From: Bacteroidales bacterium UBA4866
Lineage (GTDB): Bacteria > Bacteroidota > Bacteroidia > Bacteroidales > P3
NCBI GenBank assembly: GCA_002399565.1
Contig: DHDW01000028.1
Coordinates: 32,130-57,355 of the forward strand
Direction: 5' to 3'
DNA: 25,226 nt
The notes under the pieces were generated by a model. It was given only the letters and a program-made list of their open reading frames with translations. It was not told where the DNA came from and searched no databases. Position numbers and translations under genes: made by a program. Each line of letters starts with the position of its first letter. Position 1 is the stretch's first letter. Positions 7,771 through 14,326 of the stretch are shown here, piece by piece.

Positions 7771-8781
7771 ATGGCAGGAAATACTATTGGTAAGGTTTTT
7801 AAATTAACTACTTTTGGAGAATCACATAGCGACTTTGTTGGAGGAGTTATTGATGGATGTCCTGCTGGTTTGACTATTGAAATGGATTTTATTAACAGTG
7901 AAATTCAAAGACGAAAACCAACTCAAAAAGATATTTCTACTCCAAGAAATGAAAAAGATAATGTTGTTTTTGTTTCTGGAATTGAAAATAATATTTCTTT
8001 AGGCACTCCAATAGCATTCTTTGTGAAGAATGAGAATTTCAGAAAGGAAGACTATAAAGAGTTAGAAGATTTGTTTCGCCCTTCTCATGCAGATTTCACT
8101 TATTTTAGAAAATTTGGTATTAATGCTTCTTCAGGAGGAGGAAGAGCTTCAGCTAGGGAAACTATATCAAGAGTGGTTGGAGGAAGTGTTGCTAAATTGT
8201 TGTTAAAGCATAAAGCAAATATTATAATCAATGCACAAATTGAAAAAATAGGTAATTGGGATTATTCTACTCAAAGGGAAGAGATTGAAAAAGAATTTGA
8301 AAAACTTAATAGGGAAGGAGATTCTCTTGGAGGAACCATTACTTGTGAAATAAAGAATATGCCTATTGGATTGGGAGAGCCTGTTTTTGATAAATTAAGT
8401 GCTGATTTGGCAAAAGCTATGTTAAGTATTCCTTCTGTTAAAGCTTTTGAGTTTGGAGATGGATTTAAAGGATGTATGGAATATGGCTCAGAGCAAATGG
8501 ACAATTGGAATAAAGATTTTTCAACCAAAACAAATCACTCTGGAGGAATACAAGGAGGCGTTTCAAATGGAATGGATATATTTTTTAGAGTGGGATTTAA
8601 GCCAATTTCAACTTTGTATAGGGAAGTTTCTTGTATTGACAAAGAAGGAGAAATACATAAAATTGAAAATAAAGGACGATATGATAAATGTATTGTGCCA
8701 CGTTCAATTGTAATAGTTGAATCAATGGCTGCTCTAACTATTGCTGATCATTTATTGAGAAGTTACACAAATAAAATTTAA
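7771..8781 (+). CDS. aroC: Chorismate synthase
   Basis: The enzyme removes phosphate from 5-enolpyruvylshikimate-3-phosphate to make chorismate, the last shikimate-pathway step, using reduced FMN. The 336-residue product is slightly short for the family (about 350-360). The start MAGNTIGKVFKLTTFGESH is characteristic. Other signatures are RRKPTQ, SSGGGRASARETISRVVGG (about residues 115-135), HSGGIQGGVSNG and RYDKCIVPRSIVIVESMAALTIADHLLR near the end. The usual GESHG is GESHS here, so the Gly after the catalytic-region His is Ser; the remaining motifs are intact and the enzyme is probably active. It has its own promoter and leads an operon with the following lipoprotein gene 10 bases downstream. 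Confidence 0.96.
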   Translation: MAGNTIGKVFKLTTFGESHSDFVGGVIDGCPAGLTIEMDFINSEIQRRKPTQKDISTPRNEKDNVVFVSGIENNISLGTPIAFFVKNENFRKEDYKELEDLFRPSHADFTYFRKFGINASSGGGRASARETISRVVGGSVAKLLLKHKANIIINAQIEKIGNWDYSTQREEIEKEFEKLNREGDSLGGTITCEIKNMPIGLGEPVFDKLSADLAKAMLSIPSVKAFEFGDGFKGCMEYGSEQMDNWNKDFSTKTNHSGGIQGGVSNGMDIFFRVGFKPISTLYREVSCIDKEGEIHKIENKGRYDKCIVPRSIVIVESMAALTIADHLLRSYTNKI

Positions 8782-8791
8782 TAATTGGATT

Positions 8792-9556
8792 ATGAAAAAG
8801 ATATTGGGAATAATAGTTTTGCTTTTGGCGTTTGCTGGATGCAATAAAATAGATAAGGACAGCTTTAGAATAAGCGGTCAATTGAATAATGGGGAAAGCA
8901 AAAGCCTTTATTTTTTGGAAATGACAGGTCAAGGATTAATGCCTATAGATACAATTGAAATAGATGAAAAAGGGAAGTTTAGTTTTGACTATAAATATAA
9001 AGAACCATCAATCTATGTTTTGATGGGAAATGAAAATGATTACATCACACTTATACCTCAAAAGCAAGAAGATATTATAATCTCAGGTTCTTTTAATTCA
9101 CTTTCTTCAACCTATTCAGTTAAAAATTCAAAAGAATCGGAATTACTTCATCAACTTAATCAACAATACATCAAAACCAACACTGTGTTGGCGGAAATCA
9201 AACAAACACTTTATGAAAATAAATATGTGTCCAACTTTGAGGAGTTTAAAGCTGAGCTTTTAGACCAATACAATATGTTGGAAATACATCAAAAAGATAT
9301 TATAAGAAAGTTTCTAAAAGACAATAAAGGCTCTTTATCTTGCATAATTGCATTGTATCGCTCTTTTGATAATCACTATTTGTTTAACCTCAACAAAGAC
9401 TTAAGCGTATATGAGGAAGTTTATGCAGAGCTAAATAAGAAATATCCAAATAACAAACATACAATTGGACTAAAGAATTTGATTGATGATGCAAAAACAA
9501 AAGCAGCACAAGATTCTATTTCCACACAAACTAAAGAATTGGCAAATAAGAAATGA
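8792..9556 (+). CDS. DUF4369-like lipoprotein without a thioredoxin domain
   Basis: The 254-residue protein has a lipoprotein signal ending in FAGC, with Cys17 lipidated. Residues about 26-115 (FRISGQLNNGESKSLYFLEM, PIDTIEIDEKGKFSFDYKYKEPSIYVLM, LIPQKQEDIIISGSF) look like the DUF4369 beta-sandwich found in Bacteroidota. Residues about 120-235 are helical. In many relatives DUF4369 is followed by an AhpC/TSA-type thioredoxin domain with a CxxC site; here the protein stops before it and no CxxC is present. It would sit on the periplasmic side of a membrane. Its TGA overlaps the lpxH-like start (ATGA), so the two are very likely translated together. The domain call is from pattern recognition and would need a profile search. 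Confidence 0.7.
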   Translation: MKKILGIIVLLLAFAGCNKIDKDSFRISGQLNNGESKSLYFLEMTGQGLMPIDTIEIDEKGKFSFDYKYKEPSIYVLMGNENDYITLIPQKQEDIIISGSFNSLSSTYSVKNSKESELLHQLNQQYIKTNTVLAEIKQTLYENKYVSNFEEFKAELLDQYNMLEIHQKDIIRKFLKDNKGSLSCIIALYRSFDNHYLFNLNKDLSVYEEVYAELNKKYPNNKHTIGLKNLIDDAKTKAAQDSISTQTKELANKK

Positions 9557-10296
9557 TAAAAAATAAATATTATTTTGTTGCTGATATTCATTTGGGAGTT
9601 CCCAATTATGAGGAATCTCTTCAAAGGGAGAAGAAGTTAGTTCGATTCCTTTTGGAGGCAGAAAAAGATGCAAAAGCAATTTATCTTATGGGAGATATAT
9701 TTGATTTCTGGCATGAATATAAATATGTTGTTCCCAAATACTATGTTCGTTTGCTTGGAACATTAGCATCAATTGTTGATAGGGGAACTCAGGTTTATTT
9801 CTTTACGGGTAATCATGATCAATGGATTAGAGATTATTTTCAAAAAGAAATAGGAATGATAGTTTGCACAAAAGAATTGATACAAAACATTGACGGCAAA
9901 ACTTTCTATCTGGCTCATGGAGATGGATTAGACAAAACAGACAAGATGTATTTATTTATGAAAAGTCTTTTTGGCTCAAAGATAATTAGAGCTTTGTTTG
10001 CTTCCATTCATCCACGTTGGGCACTTGCTTTTGGAAATAGTTGGTCAAAATCAAGCCGTAAGTCTCACTCTGAAGAAGATTTGATGGATAAGGAACATAA
10101 AGAAGAAATGTATAAATTTTGTCAAAAGACTATTAAAGAAAAACCAATAGATTATTTTGTCTTTGGGCATCGTCATCTCAACAAGGAATACATAATTGAA
10201 GATAACAAGAAGCTAATAATTTTGAGCGATTGGATAAATGCAAGTAGTTATGCAATATGGGATGGAAGTAAATTAGAACTAAAAAGCTTTGATTAA
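9553..10296 (+). CDS. lpxH: UDP-2,3-diacylglucosamine diphosphatase family (LpxH-like) calcineurin-fold hydrolase
   Basis: LpxH hydrolyses UDP-2,3-diacylglucosamine to lipid X and UMP in lipid A synthesis at the inner membrane. The 247-residue product has the complete metallophosphoesterase motif set: ADIHLG (Asp11, His13), GDIFDFW (Asp48), GNHDQW (Asn87, His88), LAHGDGLD (His122) and VFGHRH (His206, His208). The helical insert around residues 130-180 and the GDIFDFW tryptophan are typical of LpxH and relatives. Paralogous LpxH-like phosphatases occur in Bacteroidota, so the symbol is the best match, not proven. It starts inside the stop codon of the upstream lipoprotein gene, giving strong coupling. 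The gcvT promoter begins within its last codons. Confidence 0.82.
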   Translation: MIKNKYYFVADIHLGVPNYEESLQREKKLVRFLLEAEKDAKAIYLMGDIFDFWHEYKYVVPKYYVRLLGTLASIVDRGTQVYFFTGNHDQWIRDYFQKEIGMIVCTKELIQNIDGKTFYLAHGDGLDKTDKMYLFMKSLFGSKIIRALFASIHPRWALAFGNSWSKSSRKSHSEEDLMDKEHKEEMYKFCQKTIKEKPIDYFVFGHRHLNKEYIIEDNKKLIILSDWINASSYAIWDGSKLELKSFD

Positions 10297-10318
10297 CAAA
10301 TAAAAAAGTCTAAATTTG
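10288..10318 (+). promoter_or_regulatory. Promoter of gcvT
   Basis: TTTG (10288-10291) lies inside the last codons of the upstream gene; after 19 bases TAAATTTG follows at 10311-10318. The leader to the ATG at 10372 is about 45 bases, too short for a glycine riboswitch. Confidence 0.75.
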
Positions 10319-10371
10319 CATTTTTAAACACAAAACTAATAAATATATTCAATAAAATAATAAATAAAGAT

Positions 10372-11478
10372 ATGAAACAAACACCGTTTACACAAAAGCA
10401 CATTGCTCTTGGTGCCAAAATGGCTGAATTTGCAGGCTACAATATGCCAATTTCCTATGAAGGATTAGTTGCTGAACATAATAACGTAAGAAATGCTGTT
10501 GGCGTTTTTGACGTTTCTCACATGGGAGAGTTTAGAGCAAAGGGGCCAAAGGCTCACGATTTTATTCAGTACTGTACTTCAAATAATATAGATTCACTTT
10601 TCGATGGCAAAGTGCTTTATACAGTTTTACCAAATGGCAAAGGTGGTATTGTTGACGATATGCTAATTTACAGAGTTAGTGAAACAGAATATTTTATGGT
10701 TCCTAATGCTGCAAATATTGAAAAAGATTGGAATTGGATGAGTAAGATTGCAACAGAAATGGGATTAGAACTTGGAAAAGACTTTACAAATGAATCTGAT
10801 TCTTATGCTCAACTTGCAATACAAGGACCTTTGGCTTTAAAGGTTATGCAAAAACTTACCTCTACTCCAGTTGAAGATATGGAATACTACACTTTTAAAT
10901 ACCTTACTCTTGCTGGAGTTGAAAACGTTCTTTTATCAACAACAGGTTACACTGGAGCAGGTGGATGCGAAATATATTTTTCTCCAAAAGATGCAACAAT
11001 CCTTTGGGATGCTATTTTTGAAGCAGGAAAAGAATTTGGAATAGTGCCAGCAGGTCTTGGTTGTAGAGATACGCTTCGTTTGGAAATGGGTTTCTGTCTT
11101 TATGGACATGAAATTGACGATACAACATCTTCAATTGAAGCAGGCTTAGGTTGGTTGACAAAGTTTGAAGAAGGAAATAACTTTATTGATAGGGAATTTC
11201 TTGAAGCACAAAAAGTAAATGGTGTTTCTAAAAAACTTGTTGGGTTTGAAATGATAGACAAAGGAATTCCTCGTCAAGCATACGAAGTTTGTGATGCAGA
11301 AGGTAATGTTATTGGTAGAGTATGCTCAGGAACTCAAGCTCCTTCATTGTCAAAAGCAATTGGAACTGCTTATGTTCAAACTGCTTTTAGCAAAAAAGAT
11401 ACAGCAATTTATATTAAGGTTAGAGAAAAACTGCTTAAAGCTGTTGTAGTTAGAATGCCTTTCTATAAAGCACAATAA
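10372..11478 (+). CDS. gcvT: Aminomethyltransferase, T protein of the glycine cleavage system
   Basis: GcvT transfers the methylene unit from the aminomethyl-lipoyl H protein to tetrahydrofolate, releasing ammonia. The 368-residue product is full length. Visible signatures are KMAEFAGYNMPISYEGLVAEH near the N-terminus, VGVFDVSHMGEFRAKGP, GGIVDDMLIYR, YAQLAIQGPLA, TGYTGAGGCEIYF and the folate-site region GLGCRDTLRLEMGFCLYGHEI. The OB-fold end includes GFEMIDKGIPRQ and IGRVCSGTQAPSL. No gcvH or gcvP lies beside it here, so the rest of the system must be elsewhere. It is a single-gene unit: a consensus promoter upstream and a strong intrinsic terminator 13 bases after the stop. Confidence 0.97.
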   Translation: MKQTPFTQKHIALGAKMAEFAGYNMPISYEGLVAEHNNVRNAVGVFDVSHMGEFRAKGPKAHDFIQYCTSNNIDSLFDGKVLYTVLPNGKGGIVDDMLIYRVSETEYFMVPNAANIEKDWNWMSKIATEMGLELGKDFTNESDSYAQLAIQGPLALKVMQKLTSTPVEDMEYYTFKYLTLAGVENVLLSTTGYTGAGGCEIYFSPKDATILWDAIFEAGKEFGIVPAGLGCRDTLRLEMGFCLYGHEIDDTTSSIEAGLGWLTKFEEGNNFIDREFLEAQKVNGVSKKLVGFEMIDKGIPRQAYEVCDAEGNVIGRVCSGTQAPSLSKAIGTAYVQTAFSKKDTAIYIKVREKLLKAVVVRMPFYKAQ

Positions 11479-11491
11479 TAACAAAATTTTC

Positions 11492-11532
11492 ATAAGGGCG
11501 TATTGCTTAATAGCATAACGCCCTTATTTTTT
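11492..11532 (+). terminator. Intrinsic terminator of gcvT
   Basis: ATAAGGGCGT (11492-11501) pairs perfectly with ACGCCCTTAT (11518-11527). An inner TGC/GCA pair closes a six-base loop, and the stem is followed by six T. Confidence 0.92.
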
Positions 11533-11553
11533 CAAAACAAATATTGATGAGTA

Positions 11554-12558
11554 TTGATAAGTAAATACAAAAAATATTATTTTCTAATTATCATTATGCT
11601 ATTACCCCAACTCCTAAAATCTCAAACAGAAATAATAGCTTTTCACAATTGTGAGAACTTTTTCTATCCGACAAATGACTCTCTTTCAAAAGATGATGAC
11701 TTTACAATTAATTCTCCACGCAATTGGAATTGGGAACGCTTTAACCTGAAGAAAGACCTTTTGGCAAAAACTTATATTGCAATGTCTAAAGGCAATCTTC
11801 CTTCAATTATTGGACTATGTGAAATTGAAAGCGATAGAGTCCTTTCTGCTCTTTGCGATGACTCACCTCTGAAAAAAGGTAATTATGAATTCATTCACTA
11901 TAACTCAAGCGACATTAGAGGAATGGATGTAGCAATGCTATATAGAAAGGATAAGTTTAAAGTAATTAGACACGAAAATATTGTAGTTGATAAATCTCTT
12001 ATCATTGATGAACCAACAAGAGATATTCTATATGTTAATGGAATATTAAATAAAGTTCCTCTTCATATTTTTGTTGTTCATGCTCCTTCAAGGCGAAATC
12101 AAGATAGAAATCGACCACTTCGCAAAGCTGTTTTTGATTTAATATATAAGAAAGCTAAAGAACTTTACGATAAAGGAGAAAAGAATATAATTATTATGGG
12201 AGATTTTAACGATAATCCTTGGGATAAAACGATTCAGGAAGGATTTAAGTTAGCAAAATACTATAATCATACTCCAACTTTTGTTAATCTTATGAATAAG
12301 GACAAAGACAAGCGTGGTTCTTATACTTACATGGGGAAGATGCTTAATTTTGATCAAATGATAGTTTCCTATGATTTGATTCAAAAGATTGACACTGCTT
12401 CCGCAACTTCACATATCTTTATGCAAGATTTTCTTATTGACAATAATCCAAATCAAACCATGATAACTCCTTTTAGTACCTATAAAGGGTTCAAATATCA
12501 AGGAGGAATAAGCGACCATTTCCCAATATATCTCAAACTTATTACCCCTAAAAACTAA
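11554..12558 (+). CDS. Secreted endonuclease/exonuclease/phosphatase-family protein
   Basis: The 334-residue product has the motif order of the EEP fold: FHNCENFF (Asn34), GLCEIES (Glu90, metal ligand), RGMDVAMLYR, VVHAPSR (catalytic His), IIMGDFNDNPWD and the terminal SDHFPIYL. Members cut nucleic acids or dephosphorylate lipids, inositols or nucleotides; the substrate here is not known. An N-terminal hydrophobic stretch (KYYFLIIIMLLPQLLKSQ) looks like a signal peptide. An in-frame TGA at 11548-11550 bounds the start: the only usual codon that keeps the signal peptide is TTG at 11554. An ATG at 11596 would remove most of it. The start lies 22 bases after the gcvT terminator and no promoter is seen, so partial read-through may feed this gene. 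The next gene follows its stop directly. Confidence 0.82.
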   Translation: MISKYKKYYFLIIIMLLPQLLKSQTEIIAFHNCENFFYPTNDSLSKDDDFTINSPRNWNWERFNLKKDLLAKTYIAMSKGNLPSIIGLCEIESDRVLSALCDDSPLKKGNYEFIHYNSSDIRGMDVAMLYRKDKFKVIRHENIVVDKSLIIDEPTRDILYVNGILNKVPLHIFVVHAPSRRNQDRNRPLRKAVFDLIYKKAKELYDKGEKNIIIMGDFNDNPWDKTIQEGFKLAKYYNHTPTFVNLMNKDKDKRGSYTYMGKMLNFDQMIVSYDLIQKIDTASATSHIFMQDFLIDNNPNQTMITPFSTYKGFKYQGGISDHFPIYLKLITPKN

Positions 12559-13239
12559 ATGAATACTGCAAATGCAATTGTTGAGAGATTGATTTCTTTA
12601 TCTGATGAAGAAAAGATAGCTCAAGCTAAGTATTTTGGAGTAAAGGGAGGAATTGTTTTGGGGATTTCTGCACCTGAAATAAGAAGTATTTCCAAAGAAA
12701 TAAAAATTAATCATCCACTTGCTCTTGAGCTTTGGCAAAAAGAATATCACGAAGCAAGAATGATAGCAACACTTATAGCCGATAAAAATGAAATCACAAG
12801 CAAGCAAATGGATGCTTGGACAGAAGATTTTGACAATTGGGCTATTGTTGATGGTACTTGCTATAATCTATATAGATATACACCTTTTGCAGAAGAAAAG
12901 ATTTTTCAATATTGTAAAAGTGAGAAGGAATATATTAGAAGAACATCCTTTTCTTTGATTGCAGGATTAGCAATTGGGGTTAAGAAAATGCCAGATGAAG
13001 AATTTTTAAAATTTCTTCCTCTTATTGAGGAATATGCCTTTGATGAAAGAAATTTTGTTTGGAAGGCAGTCAATTGGGCATTAAGACAGACAGGTAAAAG
13101 AAGTCTTTACCTTCATCCATACGCTTTAGAACTTGCTCAAAAGCTTTCCTTATCATCCAATTCAACTCATAGAAAGATAGGAAAAGATGCTTTTAGAGAG
13201 TTATCTAATCCTAAAACCATAGAAAGAATAAAGAGATAA
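12559..13239 (+). CDS. AlkD-like DNA alkylation repair protein
   Basis: AlkD proteins are HEAT-repeat DNA glycosylases that remove alkylated purines such as 3- and 7-methyl adducts without flipping the base. The 226-residue protein is entirely helical repeats of the right length. EYHEARMIATLI and the DFDNWAIVDGTCYNLY segment give Trp94 and Asp98, matching the catalytic Trp/Asp spacing of Bacillus AlkD. FVWKAVNWALRQTGK (about 167-180) supplies the later conserved Trp. The ATG follows the upstream TAA with no gap, so it is an operon partner of the EEP-fold gene. The two may share a DNA-related role, but the upstream product appears exported, so this is uncertain. A perfect intrinsic terminator lies 26 bases downstream. 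Confidence 0.87.
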   Translation: MNTANAIVERLISLSDEEKIAQAKYFGVKGGIVLGISAPEIRSISKEIKINHPLALELWQKEYHEARMIATLIADKNEITSKQMDAWTEDFDNWAIVDGTCYNLYRYTPFAEEKIFQYCKSEKEYIRRTSFSLIAGLAIGVKKMPDEEFLKFLPLIEEYAFDERNFVWKAVNWALRQTGKRSLYLHPYALELAQKLSLSSNSTHRKIGKDAFRELSNPKTIERIKR

Positions 13240-13265
13240 ATTATTTTTACTTGATTCTATCATAA

Positions 13266-13306
13266 TTAAACCTTGTTTTAGCTTATTAAAACAAGGTTTA
13301 ATTTTT
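13266..13306 (+). terminator. Intrinsic terminator of the EEP/AlkD operon
   Basis: TTAAACCTTGTTTTA (13266-13280) and TAAAACAAGGTTTAA (13287-13301) form a perfect 15-bp stem with a six-base loop, followed by five T. The palindromic array starts directly after the T run. Confidence 0.9.
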
Positions 13307-13307
13307 G

Positions 13308-13457
13308 TAAGGTGGCAGGATACTTTCATAAGGTGGCACCTTACTATAAGTAACATGCCACCTTACTTGAGTAAGGTCGTACCTTACTAATATTATGGTA
13401 CGACCATAACACAGTTATCATACGACCATAATATAGTTATGGTACGACCATAACGAA
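13308..13457. repeat. Seven-unit palindromic array, four 21-bp then three 22-bp units
   Basis: Units begin at 13308, 13329, 13350, 13371 (21 bp) and 13392, 13414, 13436 (22 bp). Most units hold a small inverted repeat: TAAGGT-GGC-ACCTTA in unit 2, GTAAGGT-CGT-ACCTTAC in unit 4, GTTATGG-N5-CCATAAC in unit 7. The word changes stepwise along the array (AAGGTGGCA, then AAGGTCGTACC, then ATGGTACGACC) while the period is kept. 13458-13578 contains nothing further that I recognise. Confidence 0.88.
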
Positions 13458-13578
13458 TTTATTCCTTATTCTAATAAATTTATTCTTTGTTTTGTTGCTT
13501 TTAATTAAGGAGTTAGGAAGATTAGAAGAGAAGTTGTAATGATGATGAATAATTTGTGTTTTTAGATATGTGATAAAA

Positions 13579-13614
13579 TAAAAAAAGCTACCCTTTTTAT
13601 TAAAAGAGTAGCTT
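13579..13614 (-). terminator. Minus-strand intrinsic terminator
   Basis: Read on the minus strand, AAAGAGTAGCTT-side and AAGCTACCC-side arms (13602-13614 and 13585-13597) pair at 12 of 13 positions with a four-base loop, followed by seven T and further T-rich sequence. It would end the transcript that starts near 14198. Confidence 0.75.
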
Positions 13615-13621
13615 AATATGT

Positions 13622-13729
13622 TTAAAACAAATTGTCAAATTGTTTGTAATTACTTATTGAAAAAAGCTTTATGTCCCAATTTCCTATATCATTAATACGA
13701 TATTTTGGCGTTAAAACAAATAAATCCAT
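13622..13729 (-). CDS. Possible 35-codon small ORF in the 3' part of the minus-strand transcript
   Basis: An ATG at 13729 opens 35 codons ending in TAA just before the terminator. The peptide begins MDLFVLTPKYRINDIGNWD and has a mixed, protein-like composition. It lies in the same frame as the upstream exported protein, separated by two stops (TAA at 13805-13807, then a TGA). This could be a real small gene, a decayed extension of the upstream ORF, or chance. An 11-bp perfect hairpin (13749-13759 with 13772-13782) lies between the two. Confidence 0.2.
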   Translation of the reverse strand: MDLFVLTPKYRINDIGNWDIKLFSISNYKQFDNLF

Positions 13730-13804
13730 AAAAATGATAGGATAAATATTTCTAATTGACTTCCTGATTTTTCAATTAGAAACAGACAAAAGACTTAATT
13801 TGGA

Positions 13805-14182
13805 TTATATAAGTAACGAACCTATTTGGTAGATTGATTTTGCTACCTTATAGCGTTGAAGGCACTTACTTCTATAGTAAGAATACTTATCAAAAGGATT
13901 GTTAACAACAGAAAGACTTAACTGATCTGCAAAGGTTGGGTTGTCAAGTTTTGAAATACCTTGTCTTCTTTCAGAAAGAATTAATTCTAAATTAGATCTG
14001 GAATTAGATTTTGCAGCAGAGATAAATGAATCAGAAGATCCAAATATAACTTTGTTCTTTATCAATAAGCCCGATTCAAATTTCAATGCAATATCAACTC
14101 TTTCCTCAAAGGAAACTGTTGGACTAATAAGCAGTCCAATAGCAAACAGGGTTGATAATATGTAAATTTTAAATTGTTGCAT
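13805..14182 (-). CDS. Small exported protein of unknown function
   Basis: From the ATG at 14182 the product has 125 residues. It starts with a signal-peptide-like segment (MQQFKIYILSTLFAIGLLISPTVS). The mature part, from about EERVDIALKFESG, is basic toward the C-terminus (DKYSYYRSKCLQRYKVAKS) with one Cys. I do not recognise a family. An in-frame TTG at 14200 would add six residues, but the -7 box at 14205-14212 places the transcript start at about that point, so the ATG is preferred. A well-formed promoter upstream and an intrinsic terminator about 190 bases downstream show that the strand is transcribed, which supports a real gene. It is divergent from the hydrogenase-like sensor gene, with promoters about 60 bases apart. 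Confidence 0.55.
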   Translation of the reverse strand: MQQFKIYILSTLFAIGLLISPTVSFEERVDIALKFESGLLIKNKVIFGSSDSFISAAKSNSRSNLELILSERRQGISKLDNPTFADQLSLSVVNNPFDKYSYYRSKCLQRYKVAKSIYQIGSLLI

Positions 14183-14204
14183 GAAACTTTTTTTCTTCAA
14201 GGTG

Positions 14205-14236
14205 CAAAAATAGATTATTTTGATTGTATTTGCAAA
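14205..14236 (-). promoter_or_regulatory. Promoter of the small exported protein
   Basis: On the minus strand: TTTG (14236-14233), 20 bases, TATTTTTG (14212-14205). The fit to the Bacteroidota consensus is complete, and the ATG lies 22 bases downstream of the -7 box. Confidence 0.7.
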
Positions 14237-14272
14237 TTTTAGAGCGAAAAAATGGATAAATAAATAATTTTG

Positions 14273-14303
14273 TTGTGTGTTTTACTTTTTTATATTAGTT
14301 TTG
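14273..14303 (+). promoter_or_regulatory. Promoter of the hydrogenase-like sensor gene
   Basis: TTG (14273-14275), 20 bases, TAGTTTTG (14296-14303), 23 bases before the ATG at 14327. Confidence 0.6.
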
Positions 14304-14326
14304 TATTCAAATAATAATATGGTTTT

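Noticed and set aside
10319..10371. Glycine riboswitch before gcvT
   Set aside because: The leader is only about 45 bases and shows no paired aptamer structure.
13308..13457. CRISPR-like repeat-spacer array
   Set aside because: Repeats are far too short, there are no spacers of constant unique sequence, units drift, and no cas genes are present.
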